A DNA stretch of 64,000 nt from Oryzias latipes (lineage: Eukaryota; Chordata; Actinopteri; Beloniformes; Adrianichthyidae). The position numbers and the translations under genes were made by a program. Within the stretch, counting starts at the first letter, position 1. The number at the start of each line of letters is the position of its first letter. The DNA is taken from NCBI RefSeq assembly GCF_002234675.1, contig NC_019859.2, positions 30,847,434 through 30,911,433 on the forward strand, written 5' to 3'. Positions 1-13,294 of the stretch are shown here, piece by piece. The notes beneath the pieces are model-generated. The model did no database searches and was not told the DNA's origin. It worked only from the letters and a program-made list of their open reading frames with translations.

Positions 1-879
1 TTCTCACAACGTTTTCCCAACAATCTATGTCATAAACACTTAGCGTACTGTCATACCCGACATCTCCTCATCACTGCAGTTTCTAGCAACCTCTGAGTTA
101 AAGCACAAACGGCACGTCTCCTTGACAGTAACTGCCTTGCAGCATGCCTCCACCATACCAAAGTAACAAGTAAAAAGCTTTGTTCCGGACGTTCAAAACT
201 GGTAATCGGAATATAAAGTTTTAAAATGTTTACTGTGCCAATAAGAACTGCAAAGCGCAGCACGTCCATCTTTCTCTTGTTCTTTTGACCTGCCCTTGTA
301 GTACCAGGCCAATGACTGAAGAGAACTTAAGTCACGTGCTTGTGCTTACAAGCTTTGGTCCATAACAGGATGGTCTGCCTGACGGCAGTCTGAATACAGA
401 CCAAACGCAAGGTTCCGGACTCGATCCGGAACAAATAAAGCAGACTCCATCCGGAACAGAGGAGTTTTCCAGTCTGAATACACCCTGAGTCCCAGATTCC
501 AGATGTCTGCTGCAGGAAATAATTATTGGCAAGGACACAAGCAGCAGCAGGCTTGAAAGATATCAAACTGCTGCAACTAGAAAAACAGACATAGGGGAGA
601 CACATTGTTTGTCTCTTTTCTTTGAGACACTTGGTCTGGACCACAAATCTGAGTATGAGCCAAGCTAGGGATGTTTGAAGAACAGCTAGACCTGCTTACA
701 TAACCACCAGGTTGCAATTCAGCGACCACTGTGTTCATTTTGTACTTTATAAAAGCCGCACAGCGCTCTCCAATAATGGAATATTTGAATTTGAGGTTTA
801 AAAAGCAGAAGTAGACGAGCAGACAGGACCATATCAGGCACAGTGATACACACAGAGGAAATTTTAAAGCAAGACTTAC
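1..879 (-). other. SMURF2: SMURF2 intron 4, left-edge part
   Basis: This stretch lies downstream of the donor of SMURF2 exon 4 and runs off the left edge. I see no further SMURF2 exon: nothing encodes the expected continuation after the C2 core. Around 390-500 there is a fragment ending in a GAATACACC-type terminus that resembles the right end of the repeat at 16541-17850. Otherwise it is AT-rich intron sequence. Confidence 0.6.
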
Positions 880-3800
880 AGCCTGTGTCTTTAAGTCTGT
901 TGATTGTGTTGGACAGGAGGCGGACACAGCCAAGAAAACCTGCACCTTGCTTTTTGTGAATCTTCTTATGGTTCCATACACTGATGGTGATGGAGTCTGC
1001 CTTTCCAATGTAACTAAAAAAGGAAAAGTGGGGGGAAAAAAATCATTTATTTCCTGTACATAATCTTGCCTACAGCACAAATGACTGACTTTAAAAAAAG
1101 GTAACAATTGATCTCTGGATGTGATAAACATTTAAATAACAAGCAAGCAACAGTTCTTCCTAAGAGTTTGAATGCACTGACAAAGGTAAAGTTCGTACAT
1201 CAGTTCTGCATTTGCAGATTTCTAAGAAATGTGTGTTTGAGCAAGTTCATGGGAGCAGCACAGCCAGAGCGAGTCTAGTCGCGGTTGAAGACAGAGGAAG
1301 TCCCCTTAATGTGCTCTACCGCTGTCTGAGGCCGAGTCGGCTCTTGTCGTAAACACGGTTCACACAATAGTGCACAACCACATACTTGCTGACATAAATG
1401 TAATCATAGTCTGGCAGTTTGTCCAAATCTAAATTCTATTACACAATATATGATTCACAGTGGGGCTTTCTTACTGAGCACTTTGTTTGATTAAACAAAA
1501 CTACAAATGCTGATAAACCGTTTTCTGGCATACTCACAGCAAAAGAAAAAAATCAGTTTTATTTAAAAATATTTTTTATGTTTGTTTTAAAAATGCTGCA
1601 AGATATCTAGGAGTTGACTGTCACAAATTGATGGCACTCCGGTCACTCCAATTTCATTCAAACAAAATCAGCTTTCTTCGTCTATAAATTCCTACATGGT
1701 GAAAATGTAGTGTTTAAAAAAAAATGCTGCTTTTGGAGTTTTTGGCATAGTCCAATTTTACAATAAACATCTTTTGAGATGCATTGTTGCAGATGTGACA
1801 TTTTCATTTTTGTATTTAATATTGCTCAACTTTTAACAGATTTCCATGAATGAGGTAATGTTAACGAATGTAAACGTTTTCATATTTCAAGGGTTGTTTT
1901 GTCATTCTTGTTTGACTGTGTGGTTAAAAACACATTATTGTCTGGTCCATAACATGCCAGACGCTAGCACACAAACCACTACGAGTTTGGTGTGTTTGTT
2001 TTAAAAATGGTGGTTGTGTTTAAATTAAACGCATTGTTAATAAACACGTTGTTATAATAGTTGGTTTAAAATCAGAAAAAGAAACTTAGGGTGTTTATGA
2101 CACTTTATGGTGAGTTAGGTCCACAGGGGAAAGACCCCACCCCCCAAAAGCTGTAGGCTGCTAATGGAGGTGTGGTGAGGTGGAAATTTGCCAAGCCCAC
2201 TATCCCATATGCTTTCTGTGGCATGTTAGCCATTTCCTGAACCAAAGGAAGAGGCCAAATGTTTGGGAAAAGGCTCCTCTTAGTATCTGGACCGCTCAAA
2301 CAGGAAAGAGTTACCAAAAGGGGTTAGAGGCTCATGTCTAAATACTTTTAAAAAAGGGGGTCAAAGGTTGTAACAAAAAATGTATTCTAAAAGATAAAAG
2401 GTTTTCACTAAAAACGCTAAACTTTTGAATTTTTTGTAAGAATTTACCATTTTCCTTCTTTGAGCCTTATGATCTTCATCTTTGGAGTAAACAGTCATCT
2501 TCAGAATTTTTCTCTGACACCTACAAATCAGTTGAGGAATCTAAATCTATGAACTCTGACAAGAACTTCATTAATCACATTAAATAACATAATCAGAATG
2601 TTACTGTCTCCGTAAAAAGAGAGATCCTGTCTAAAGACACGTATTCATCTCCAGCAGGTTAAAAAGCTGCTGTGGTCTGTGGACTTAGTCAACTTGCTGT
2701 AAGGCAGATGCAGTTCATCCAGATTGCTGCTACTTGGATCCTTAATGAAACCGGGAAGTACGATCACATCAGATCAGCACTCCCCTCTGATCTTTGCCCT
2801 GGCTTCATGTCACTCAGAAAATAGAATTTCTACTCTTCTTGTGTGCAAGTCTCTTCACTAAAGTACACCTCTGACATCTTAGTCCTATGAGAAGCACCTG
2901 GGACTCGGAGGAGCTCAGGGACAGACCCTCTGCTGGGTCAGGACTAAACACAGAAAAGTTTCCGCTTTATTTAGATAAAACCTGGAACAGTCTAACAGTC
3001 TTCCTGATGATCTTAGACAATCTTTAAGTTCAGAGTCAGAAAGAAACTATACTTTTCACTCGGTGCACAGAAGCACAATCTAGACCTGGACTCTTACTTT
3101 TGTTATTCTGTGATTTTACCAGTAGTTTAGGATTTGACGTTTTGGTCATTATAATTTTCCTGACCAGACAATTTTTGTTTATGTGCTTTCAGTTTGTTTT
3201 ACTAAAATCTGACAAAATAGAAAACTGTTATCCTTTTTTTAATGAATTTTCCTTTGCCCCACATTTTCCAGGAGTCGGCCCAGCCTACAAATATCCTGTA
3301 GACTGAAACATGTAGATCAAAACACATCCCCGTATAAGAACACTATTTTTTTTTTTTCAATTGCATAAAGGGAGGACAATAACATGCCAGACATCTCAGA
3401 GCTCTTTTGAAGACTTACAGATCATAATGTTGATTCCACTTTGGGTCAAGAGTATTTCTCACAGTGTCTGTAGAGTGACATTGTCCTGAGCCATCCACAA
3501 CCACTTTGGCAAAGGGATCTGGCAACCCTGTGGAAACAAATGCAAAAGGAGAGAAAAGGCTGACTTTGACATAGAAGTTTTTAAAAAGACAAATAAAGGC
3601 TAATATGTTACAATTACTCAAATTCTTTAACTTACTTCATGCAAAATATTATTGCAAAAAAGGGAACAATTTATATACATCTACTAAAAGTTCTCTCATG
3701 CCAGCTTTATTTTAAAGAAAGCTTTACACACCACCACCATATGATTTACCGGTATGTTGAAGAGAAGTATGGTATGAAAGATTGTATCTAGTTTATCTGG

Positions 3801-6800
3801 AAATACAACTCATGCTTCTCGGAGTTGGTATTTGCTCCTGTCAGTTGGTTTGTGTGGGAGTGTTTGAGTGAGAGCATTTTGAAAGGTAGACATACTCTGA
3901 ATACATAAGCTTCAAAAAGAAGTTAAACTTGTTCAGTCACATTTAAAAGGTTTTTGCAATGTACAAGTCTGTTTGTGTAAATGCATCTGTGATTCTCACA
4001 AAAATATATCTATCTATAATCCAAAAACTATTATTAGTATTTACAGTGTTGCCTCACTATAATAGACAGACGGCCCCAAAGAAACTTTAACAGCATTGCT
4101 TCTAAAAGACTTAGAAAGCATCAAAAAACACCACGAAAAAATCTTTAATTTAATCTGTGTGTCATTTAGTATTTCCTAAAATACATTTAAAATACAACTA
4201 AATTCATTTTTGAAATTATTTGGACTAAATTGTATTATACATTCCTAATAGTCACAATGAATTAAAATGCAACACAAAATACTTACGAAAGAAGTCTTTC
4301 TTTGCCAGGTTCTTTGCACACAACACTAGAAAAGGAGAAAAGAACATTTTTTAGCAGCTGTTTATATTGGCTCAATACAAATCAGTCTACAAAATGAAAG
4401 AAAAAAAAAACAAAAACACATACTGACACTTAAATTGATGAACTCCAATAACACACAAAATACTATGTTTAGTTTAAATGTGTTGCTGGGTCAAGTTTCT
4501 AGATGCTAAGTTCCAGAAAGGTTTTTGCAGTGCCAGAAAAACAGATGATAGTTTTTACAAGTGAATAAAACAAGGAGATTAACCTAAATGCACCACGGCA
4601 TGACAGCTTTAACCGATTTATGTGCTAGGCATTTTATTTTACATAAATGAAAACCTTCCTGTATTCTATATTATTTAAAATTAAGGGAGAACTTAGGGCT
4701 TCAGGATGTCATGTTGGACATTGAAGAGGTCTTTGAAGCAGGCCAAGGACTAAAAGAAGTGGGAAAGGTTCTGCAGGATTTGAGTGAATTTACTTATTCC
4801 CCCCTAACAACTCAGACACTTTCAGAGGTTGAAGTTTCCTCTTTTAAAAAACTTCTTAGCCTGTCGGATCTGCGAAGGTTTGTAAATACTAGGTAGGCCT
4901 GCACAATATACCGCAAATTTATCGTTATCCCAATATCCAGCTCTGCAATATGCATATCGCAAAAGACGGCGAATATCGCAATAAATCGCAAACCCAAAAT
5001 GTGTTAAAACAATCTTCTAGCAGCTTGAAGCATTTAACGAATCAAATAAATCCCTTTATGCTTTGACCAATCAGATGGACGCCTTCCCATTGTTGACCAA
5101 TCAGATGGAGGCCTATTATGTTAACCCTGGTCCTGAAGAGCCTCAACCCTGCCTGTTTTCCAGCTCTCCTTAACCAGCTTGCTGTTGATTGGCTGACTTG
5201 AGTGATTTCACATCCTGATTGACTGAACACACCTGATTTTGGTTATCATTATCGAGCAGTCTAGGGAGAATTGGAAAACAGACAGGGTTGAGGCTCTTGA
5301 GGACCAGGGTTAGCCACCCTGACGTTTGTCCCCCATGTCGATGAGGGTCATTTGGAGTATAATTTTTAAACTGTTGCAATGAAATGGGAATGATGTTTTT
5401 GTTTATTTTTCTATTTGTTTATTTACCGCAAATTTATCGTTATCGCAATATTGATCACTAATATCGCATATCGCAAGTTTTCCTCATATCGTGCAGCCCT
5501 AATACTAGGCATTGTGACATGGTCCAGGTGAATACTTGATTCTGATTGGCTGCTGGGTGTGGATTAAAAAGTGATAGATAACTCACAGCGATAAAGCACA
5601 CAAGAAAATGAATGTTCGGTCACGTATCACTGCGCTGGTACAAAACTCAAAACATACGTTGAGATGCATTACTCCACAGTTTGTAACAACAGCAAGACAG
5701 CAGAAAAGGCATGGGTGATTTTATTGTTTCCTTTAACATTCTCGGTGAATTTGATAATTTTGAAGACTGGGATGCAGCAGAGGAGAAAGAGAGAAGAGAA
5801 GAAAAAAAGGGGAGATGAGATACAACCAAGTGACACTGGAAGAATTAAACTATTTAGAGGATGAAGAGGACGAGATAAACACAAAGCAAATCACAAAACG
5901 GGCAGTTAATATATTTAGAGACGTCCTAGCTCAAAAAAACGTGGACTTTGAAAACTACACTCTCCATGACAGTCAATCAGATGACAGGATGATCAGATCT
6001 CAATGACAGTTTGCTGCTTTTTTATGCGTCTGTTCAGTCCAAAAAGGAAGAAGGACAATACAGTGTTACCACTCAGAGGAGCTTGAGAGCCAGCATTAAT
6101 CGCCACATAAGACACGCCAACATCAGTAGCGACACTGTTTTCAAGAGCAGCAATGCGGTTTTTAAGGCAATAATGAAGTGCTACAGAATGAGTGGGAAAG
6201 ACACCATCTCCCACCATTCGGACCTTGAGAAAATCAGATGCTCATCTGCGCCGTCTCCCCGACACTCCCCATGGCCTAGTAAGAAAAATGAGGTTTGACA
6301 TCCAGGCGGGTTTCGCTCAACGTGAGCGGACCATGGCATCTTTTAGGATCAACAGAGACAAGTTAGAATCCAAACAACCCACAAAAGTAAAACCTAAGAG
6401 GATTTATGCAAGGCCCGGGGATCCTCTGTGACCAGTAAAAGGTTTCAAGAAGTACATATCTAAATGGCGCAAAATATTTTTATCGTACCCAAAGGGCTCA
6501 ATCACCGCAGCATCTGAGGATTGGTAAATGGTAAAGACTTGCATAGCGCTTTTCTACCTTCCTCGAAGGCCCATGATACTTTACAGTCCCCTTCACCCAT
6601 TCACACCCTGATGGCGGTTCTGCTGCCGAACGCTGGCACCAACCTTCCACCAGAGGCAAGATAGGGTTCAGTGTCTTGCCCAAGGACACTTCAGCAGGGC
6701 GGGCAAGGCAGGTTTTGAACCTGCAGTTTTCCGATCAGAGGTCGACCGCCCCACCGCTGCCCCAAAGTACTCCAGGGAGCCGATGGGTGTCAACCACCTG

Positions 6801-9746
6801 GGAGAAATTCATAGTAAAATAAGTGAAGCATAGCACTATGTTTTGCCTAACCTCTCTTCTGCTCTTTTTAAGAGCCTGTGTGTTTATTATGGTTTCTTTA
6901 AGGTCTGATTTACACTCTCTCAGAAGCCTGTCTGGAACCACGCCAGATCATGTCTGTGACAAGGCACCGCTATGAAAGCAGTATGCAGGCTTACTGGGCT
7001 CCATTTGATAATGGTAAAGACTTGTATAGCGCTTTTTGTCCTCGAAGGGGGAAAACCAGCAGTGGTCAGTGTCCACAAAGTTAAATCTCTGTCCTTCAAA
7101 CAAAAATATGATGGACATGCCAGTATCTCTTTCAAATTTTACCATTAATAGCAATATTTAATTTAAAATAAATATCTCTGTCTTTAAGGCCAACTTTATT
7201 TGCTCTATACAAAATTAGTGGGATAGATGTTAAATAATTTTTGTATTAATTGATAAAAATTTGTTTTTTGTTAATTGTTGATATTTCCGAGAATAAAATC
7301 TAGGAAACTACTTGTGGTTTTTTTTTCTTTGAAACAAACTTTGCTTCATCATCTGGACAACAACAAGTGGTAAGAGGTGCACAATGATGCTTTGTTTAAT
7401 CATGACCATCAGCACATGATCCCACTTCCCTCCGCTACAGTGCACTGGTTGCCATGACAACATGCCACACCACGTAACACATATTCCACGTTTTGTGAAA
7501 AAGTGATCTAAACTGGAAAAAGCCACAAGAATAAAGCACTAAAAACTGTTTCAATATTAATTTCTTTTGTAAATGATCATGGTATAAGTGGGATACTGGC
7601 ATTCAAAGTGTCCATATGTAAGGGTTACTGGCCAACAAAGTATGCATTAACAGAAATGGAAGCCTGAATCATCTGACGCGAAGAGGAGGACGGTTCAGGA
7701 TTCCACAGCGTGCGTTAATTTATCTCTTATTTGGCAAAATAATCATTAATTACTATTTGACCTTTTTCTTTAAAATAATACTGTTTTAATTGCAGGTCAT
7801 TTGTAAAAGCCATTGTTTGTCAACCAACTGCATTAGTCTTATTGATTGTAAAGGATGTTTTAAAACCCAATCCAGTCGTGTTTTTGATCAGTTGTTTAAG
7901 TGTTCCCACTGGTCTTTTAATTATGATTATGCCGTTTTTAGGCAAAATCCAAAAATTGGTGTCGTTTTCTATGACAGTTTCTGCAAAGCGCCAGCAGTTC
8001 ATCAGAACTGAATTGACTCTGTGTTTACTATTTTGATTTTATTTTAAGCTCTATTAACAAAGTTAATGTTGAAATTTTTATCGTTCAGAGTATTACTGGT
8101 GAGAAACTGAATGCTGACATAAGTGTTGTACTAATGGATATGAAAATAAGCTAAATGGTTTTTATATTACATTTCACATTTTCTTTCCAAGACCAAGATC
8201 AAGTTTGTTTGCCTGTTTTTTGACAGCCATTGTTTTATTGAATAAATGTAAAATAATAAAAATCAAATAAATAAATTTACATTAAGCCTTTCCTCACATA
8301 TTTGTCACGTCTGTAAATGTTTTTTTTTATTAATCCAAGCCTAGAACAATATTCGTTGTCTTTGCTTAAAACAAGATGTAAGACGCAAAATCTTCTGCCT
8401 CCGAGCGGCAGAGCCTGATGGTAACGTTGTGTTAAAGTTAGCTATCCTATCCCGGCCTCTCGTGGGCGAGGGAAGGGGGAACCCTGGACAGGTCCCCAGT
8501 CTGTCGCAGGGCAACAGTCACACACCCCTGCACACTCACATTCACTAGGGGAAATCACTTAATCTGATGTTATTTGTCTGGCAGAGACCTTACTTATTCT
8601 GCCTTTATCTGCACCAATCTGTGTATTCTGAATCAGCTACAAATCTATCAACAGTATGATGATTCCACTTACGTTGAATATCCATGGTTTTCATTCCTTG
8701 TCCAAGGGATTTAACTATTTGAATGAATAATGGACATACATTGTAAGCGCATTGAGCATCTGGAAAAGCGCAGAAAAATCCAATCCATCATTATTATTAT
8801 TATTTTAATAGATACATTGCACCACACATTTAACCCAGAAAAAAAACACAAATTAAAAGGTTTATTAAAATAGGAAAATCTTTCATTAAAGATGTTAATG
8901 TTTTTGTGATGTGAGAATGCCCCACAACTAATAACGTGAAAGTATACAGCAATGGGTGACATATTCATGCTTTCAGATGTAGTGATGCAATGCAAAAAAA
9001 AAAATAATGCAGCAGGAGAGGATGCATTGGACATAAATGCTTCCACATGATGTAAAAACCGTTTCAGTGCCAAACAAACGTATTAAACCTGTGCAGCTTG
9101 TGTGTCCAAGTTACATGCCAGAGATGCAGACTAAACAGAGCTGGAGGAAGTTTGGGTAAAGTGCTCTGTGCTGCATGACAAGATCTAACCACAACACAGG
9201 GAACCAAGATGCCAAAGACCAAATAAAGTAGACCTATAGAACTAAGACACAAAACAGCAGAAACCTACGTTGACACACAAACACCAACCTATAGAACTAA
9301 ATATTTTCTCTTAGAGAACCAAATTTCTCATATTCACTAAAAAATGCCATAACAGAATTTATAAACTTAACCAACTGTATTGTAACATCATTAATTCTTA
9401 CACATCATTTGTCCTGAGGCTAATAAAGAATATATTTTTATTGAATTTATTATTTTAGAAATTGCGGCCAAGATGCATTAAATGCATTACTCTTTTTTCT
9501 TTAAGCAATATTTTTATTTTTTTGTATGCACAAAAAAAAGAAAGAATTAATTTTAATGACAATTCTGAAAATTTTCAGGTTAAAACAATGGCTGTCAAAA
9601 AACAGGTAAACAAACTTGATCTTGGTCTCGGAAAGAAAATGTGAAAATATTTGTAAACAAACTGCATCAGAATAAAATTTTAATTCAAGAGTGAAATTCA
9701 AAATAAAATTAAAATTGATTCAGTATTTTGGTTGTTACACCCGGTC

Positions 9747-9826
<80 letters not shown>

Positions 9827-12800
9827 CCAATCAATCAATCAAGGCTTCATTGTCACTTGCCCTTGATACAGCTGCATTACAGAGTGAAATAGCGTTTCCG
9901 GGAAGCATGTGATTGAAGGGTAAAACCGAACAAAATACTAATAGGCACCTATAAACTTGGGAATAAATACTGATAAATAAAAGAAGCAACCACCACACTA
10001 TCCTAACCCCCCACCCCACCCCCCAACTACCGCCCATCCTCACTTTTAATTCCACTCGTTTATATTTCTATACAGCCAAAAAATATTAAAAAGATTGCAT
10101 ATTGGTGTTATACGTCCAACCAATCAACAGGTCCCGTTTATAAAATGTCCAATTTCACATGGAAACAAGAACATTGTAACCGTTGATCCAGGTTTAGCTG
10201 TTTAGTAGGTGTGTAATAATCAATCATTGAGTCGATGAATAAATTTATCCAACCAAATCAATCTGTTTGAGGAAAGTTGTTAATGGAATCAATATACAGT
10301 GGGGTAAAGTATTTAGTCAGCCAGCATTAGTGCAATTCATCCACTTAAGATGAGAGAATCCTGTAATTTTTGATAAGTATACATACAACTATGAGAGACA
10401 AAATGAGAAAGAAATCCAGAAAATCACAATAGGTAAGCAGCTTGGTGCGAAGAAATAAAAAATTGGAGCAATTATTAGGAAATGGAAGACATAGAACATC
10501 ACTGATGTACTATGGTCAGATTAAACCAAAATAGAACTTTTAAGTAAGAACTCTACTCGTCTTGTTTGGAGGCGAAAGAATGCTGAATTGCATACAGCAA
10601 TCCTTCTCCTCCAAACAAGACAAGTAGAAAGAATGTTGAATTGCATACAAAAACACCATACCTGCTGTAAAGCATGAGGGTGGAAACATCATGCTCTGGG
10701 GCTGTCTTCCAGCAAAGGGACGACTGATCCGTGAAAAAAAAACGGACGAATGGGGCCATGTATCATCATATTTTGAGTAAAAACAAAGGCATTGAAGATT
10801 ACACGTGGCTGGGTCTTTCAGAATGACAACGATCCCAAGCACACTGCCCAGGTAATGAAGGAGTGGCTTTGTAAGAACCATTTCAAGTTCCTAGAGTTGT
10901 CTATCAAGTCTCCAAATCTTAACCCCATAGAAACTCTTTAGAGGGAGTTGATAGTCTGTGTTGCCCTGCGACAGCCCCAAAACAAAAAAAAAAAAAAAAA
11001 AAAACAAACAAAAAAAAAAAATCGCTGCTTTAGAGGAGAACTGAATGGAGGAATGGGCCAAAAATACCAGCAACAGTTTATGAAAACCTTGTAAAGAATA
11101 GCACAAGGGTGGCGAACACACGGCTCTCGGCGAATAAGCCTGCGTCTTTTTGCATCTCATCATATTTTCTATATAATGTGCCTCATTTCATGGTTTTTTC
11201 ACTCTTAAACCACACTCAAATCCATCAGAGTATTAAAAATAAACAATAATAAAAGTAATTTGGCAGTGTGTGTGTTTTGATGCTGCTGTCGACACATAAG
11301 TGACTGCCAATCATTTGCGCGGGTTACGCCCAATGCCGGAAAAAATTACTAAACATTTGATGTGCGTGCAGAATGTTACCCTCATGGTCAAAATGACGAA
11401 ATTCAGAGTATAAAGATAAACACAGGACGTTTCTGGAAGAATGGGAAGATTCTCACTTTTTCACTGAGTGAAAAGGCAAGTCACTATGTTTATTATTATG
11501 AGCTTTTAGAAGCAGTAAAATTGTTCATGGCTGAAGAACAAAAGGTATTCCGGAGAAAATGAAAAACTCTTCCTGATCTGAGACAAACTGTCTCCTTTAT
11601 TAACAAGTGGAAGCTTTTCGGAGTGCACATTGAAAACGGCAATCTGTCCAACTTTCCTTCTTTGCGGAGCTCACAGCAGAAGGCTGCAATCAAAATGAAT
11701 AAAGCGCAGAACGTGACGCTGCTTGTGCAACTGGACGGAAACTTTACTTTGCGGTTTGAGGACCTGCAGCAGAAACGACCACAGATCACTTTTCTCATCG
11801 GTCCTTTAATGCAGAGACTGACTGCCTGAGATCCCCGCTTGTCACTGATGAGGCAGCGAGCAAACCGGAAATGATTGAGCTGAAATCTCTTTGAAAGAAG
11901 GCCCTGTTACGTTTTGGAGAACGGAAAAATACCCGTGTCTGCTGTTGATTTTCTCCTCAATAAATGTCTGCCAGTCCCTGTCTATTACATTGAAACACGT
12001 GAAATCAAGGCATCGGTCCGTTCTGACCGACATTCACGTAAAGGAACTGCTCAGAGAAGCTACAACTGGCCTGGGGGTTAGCCCCGCCTTTAGCCCCCAA
12101 GACTCATGGGAAGTGGGGAAACTTTGGTGTAAAACCATGAGTGAGGGGGCTGTGAGCAGAAGTGACCGCCATGCTGTTTGTGCAACGTTGATGAATGAGC
12201 TGAGTCATTGCAATTTTTTTATTATTCCATCAATTATCAGCTTTTCATGCAAAAAGTCTATTAATAAATTTTAAATTAAAAAAAGTTATAAAAGCAATTT
12301 TTTTCAATGAAGGTCAAAATTAATGTATGCTACACACAACTGAAATGTAATGTATTTAATGTGTCTATTGTGAATATGGATTACTTAGACACCAGAAGGA
12401 TGCTCTAACCTTATGTTTGCGCATTTGTTTGTGTAAGGGTCATTGAAAGAGGAATATTGATTAGTTATAAAGAATTACCAATTAAATATTGTTGGATGAA
12501 CGGTGAAATACTCAGTTTTTATCATCATAAATCTGACTTCAGAGGAGTCAGTGCCTCACCAGCCATCAACCTAACCGCACGTCACTGAGTAGTTGTGTGT
12601 GTCAGAGAGAGGCAGAGAAAAGAGTGAGATAGAGAGTGTGTGTGTGTTGTGTTGTGTGTGTGTATGAGATGAGAGAAAGGTGCCTGTGTGTGTGGAGGGG
12701 GTATCTGACCTCCAAAGTAGTCGCCGTGTTATCTCTGGCTAAGCAGCATTTGTGTATTGAGGGTGGACCATTTCCTTCAAATAAACAAAAGTGCAATACT

Positions 12801-13223
12801 TGCTGTTGTATTGTAGGGAGAGGAGTGTTTCATGGAAAATAATATGGCTCTAATTGCGTGTTTGTGTGTGTAAGTCTTGGCAGGTCAGTGCCTGGTGTGG
12901 CTCTTTGACTCTCACAGTGAAATAATTTGGCTCTTGGTGTCAACGCCACCCCTGGACTAGCAGAAAACTTTTGGTTGCTGTCATTGTTACATACCCTTTT
13001 TTGGCAAAGTATAAAGTTGAATTTTTGTCATTGACCAAATACATTTTTTCCACTATAATTTACAAATAAATTCTTTAAAATTCTGATTGTGATTTTCTTT
13101 TTTTTCTGATTTTGTGTCTCATAGTTGAGGTATTCCTATGATGAAAATTACAGGCCTCTTTCATCTTTTTAAGGGGGAGAACTTGCACAATTAGTGGCTG
13201 ACTAAATACCTTTTTTTTGCCAC

Positions 13224-13294
<71 letters not shown>

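Larger units (their letters stand above)
10297..13227. mobile_element. Tc1/mariner element, interrupted by a hAT insertion
   Basis: The left end reads ACAGTGGGGTAAAGTATTTA and the right end GGCTGACTAAATACC with a CACACTG terminus, so the ends are inverted copies. The stretch AACTATGAGAGACAAAATGA on the left is matched, inverted, by TCATAGTTGAGG on the right. The natural element would be near 1.1 kb; it is enlarged by an insertion at 11104-12954. A deleted relative with the same ends is at 43740-44276, which confirms how the two halves join. The right end has expanded into a (GT)n run. Confidence 0.8.

Noticed and set aside
7820-8036. Small overlapping ORFs on both strands
   Set aside because: No homology, splice context or composition suggests coding; typical of AT-rich intron.
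9749-9842. CRISPR-like direct repeats
   Set aside because: A plain CAAT tetranucleotide array without spacers, in a vertebrate genome.
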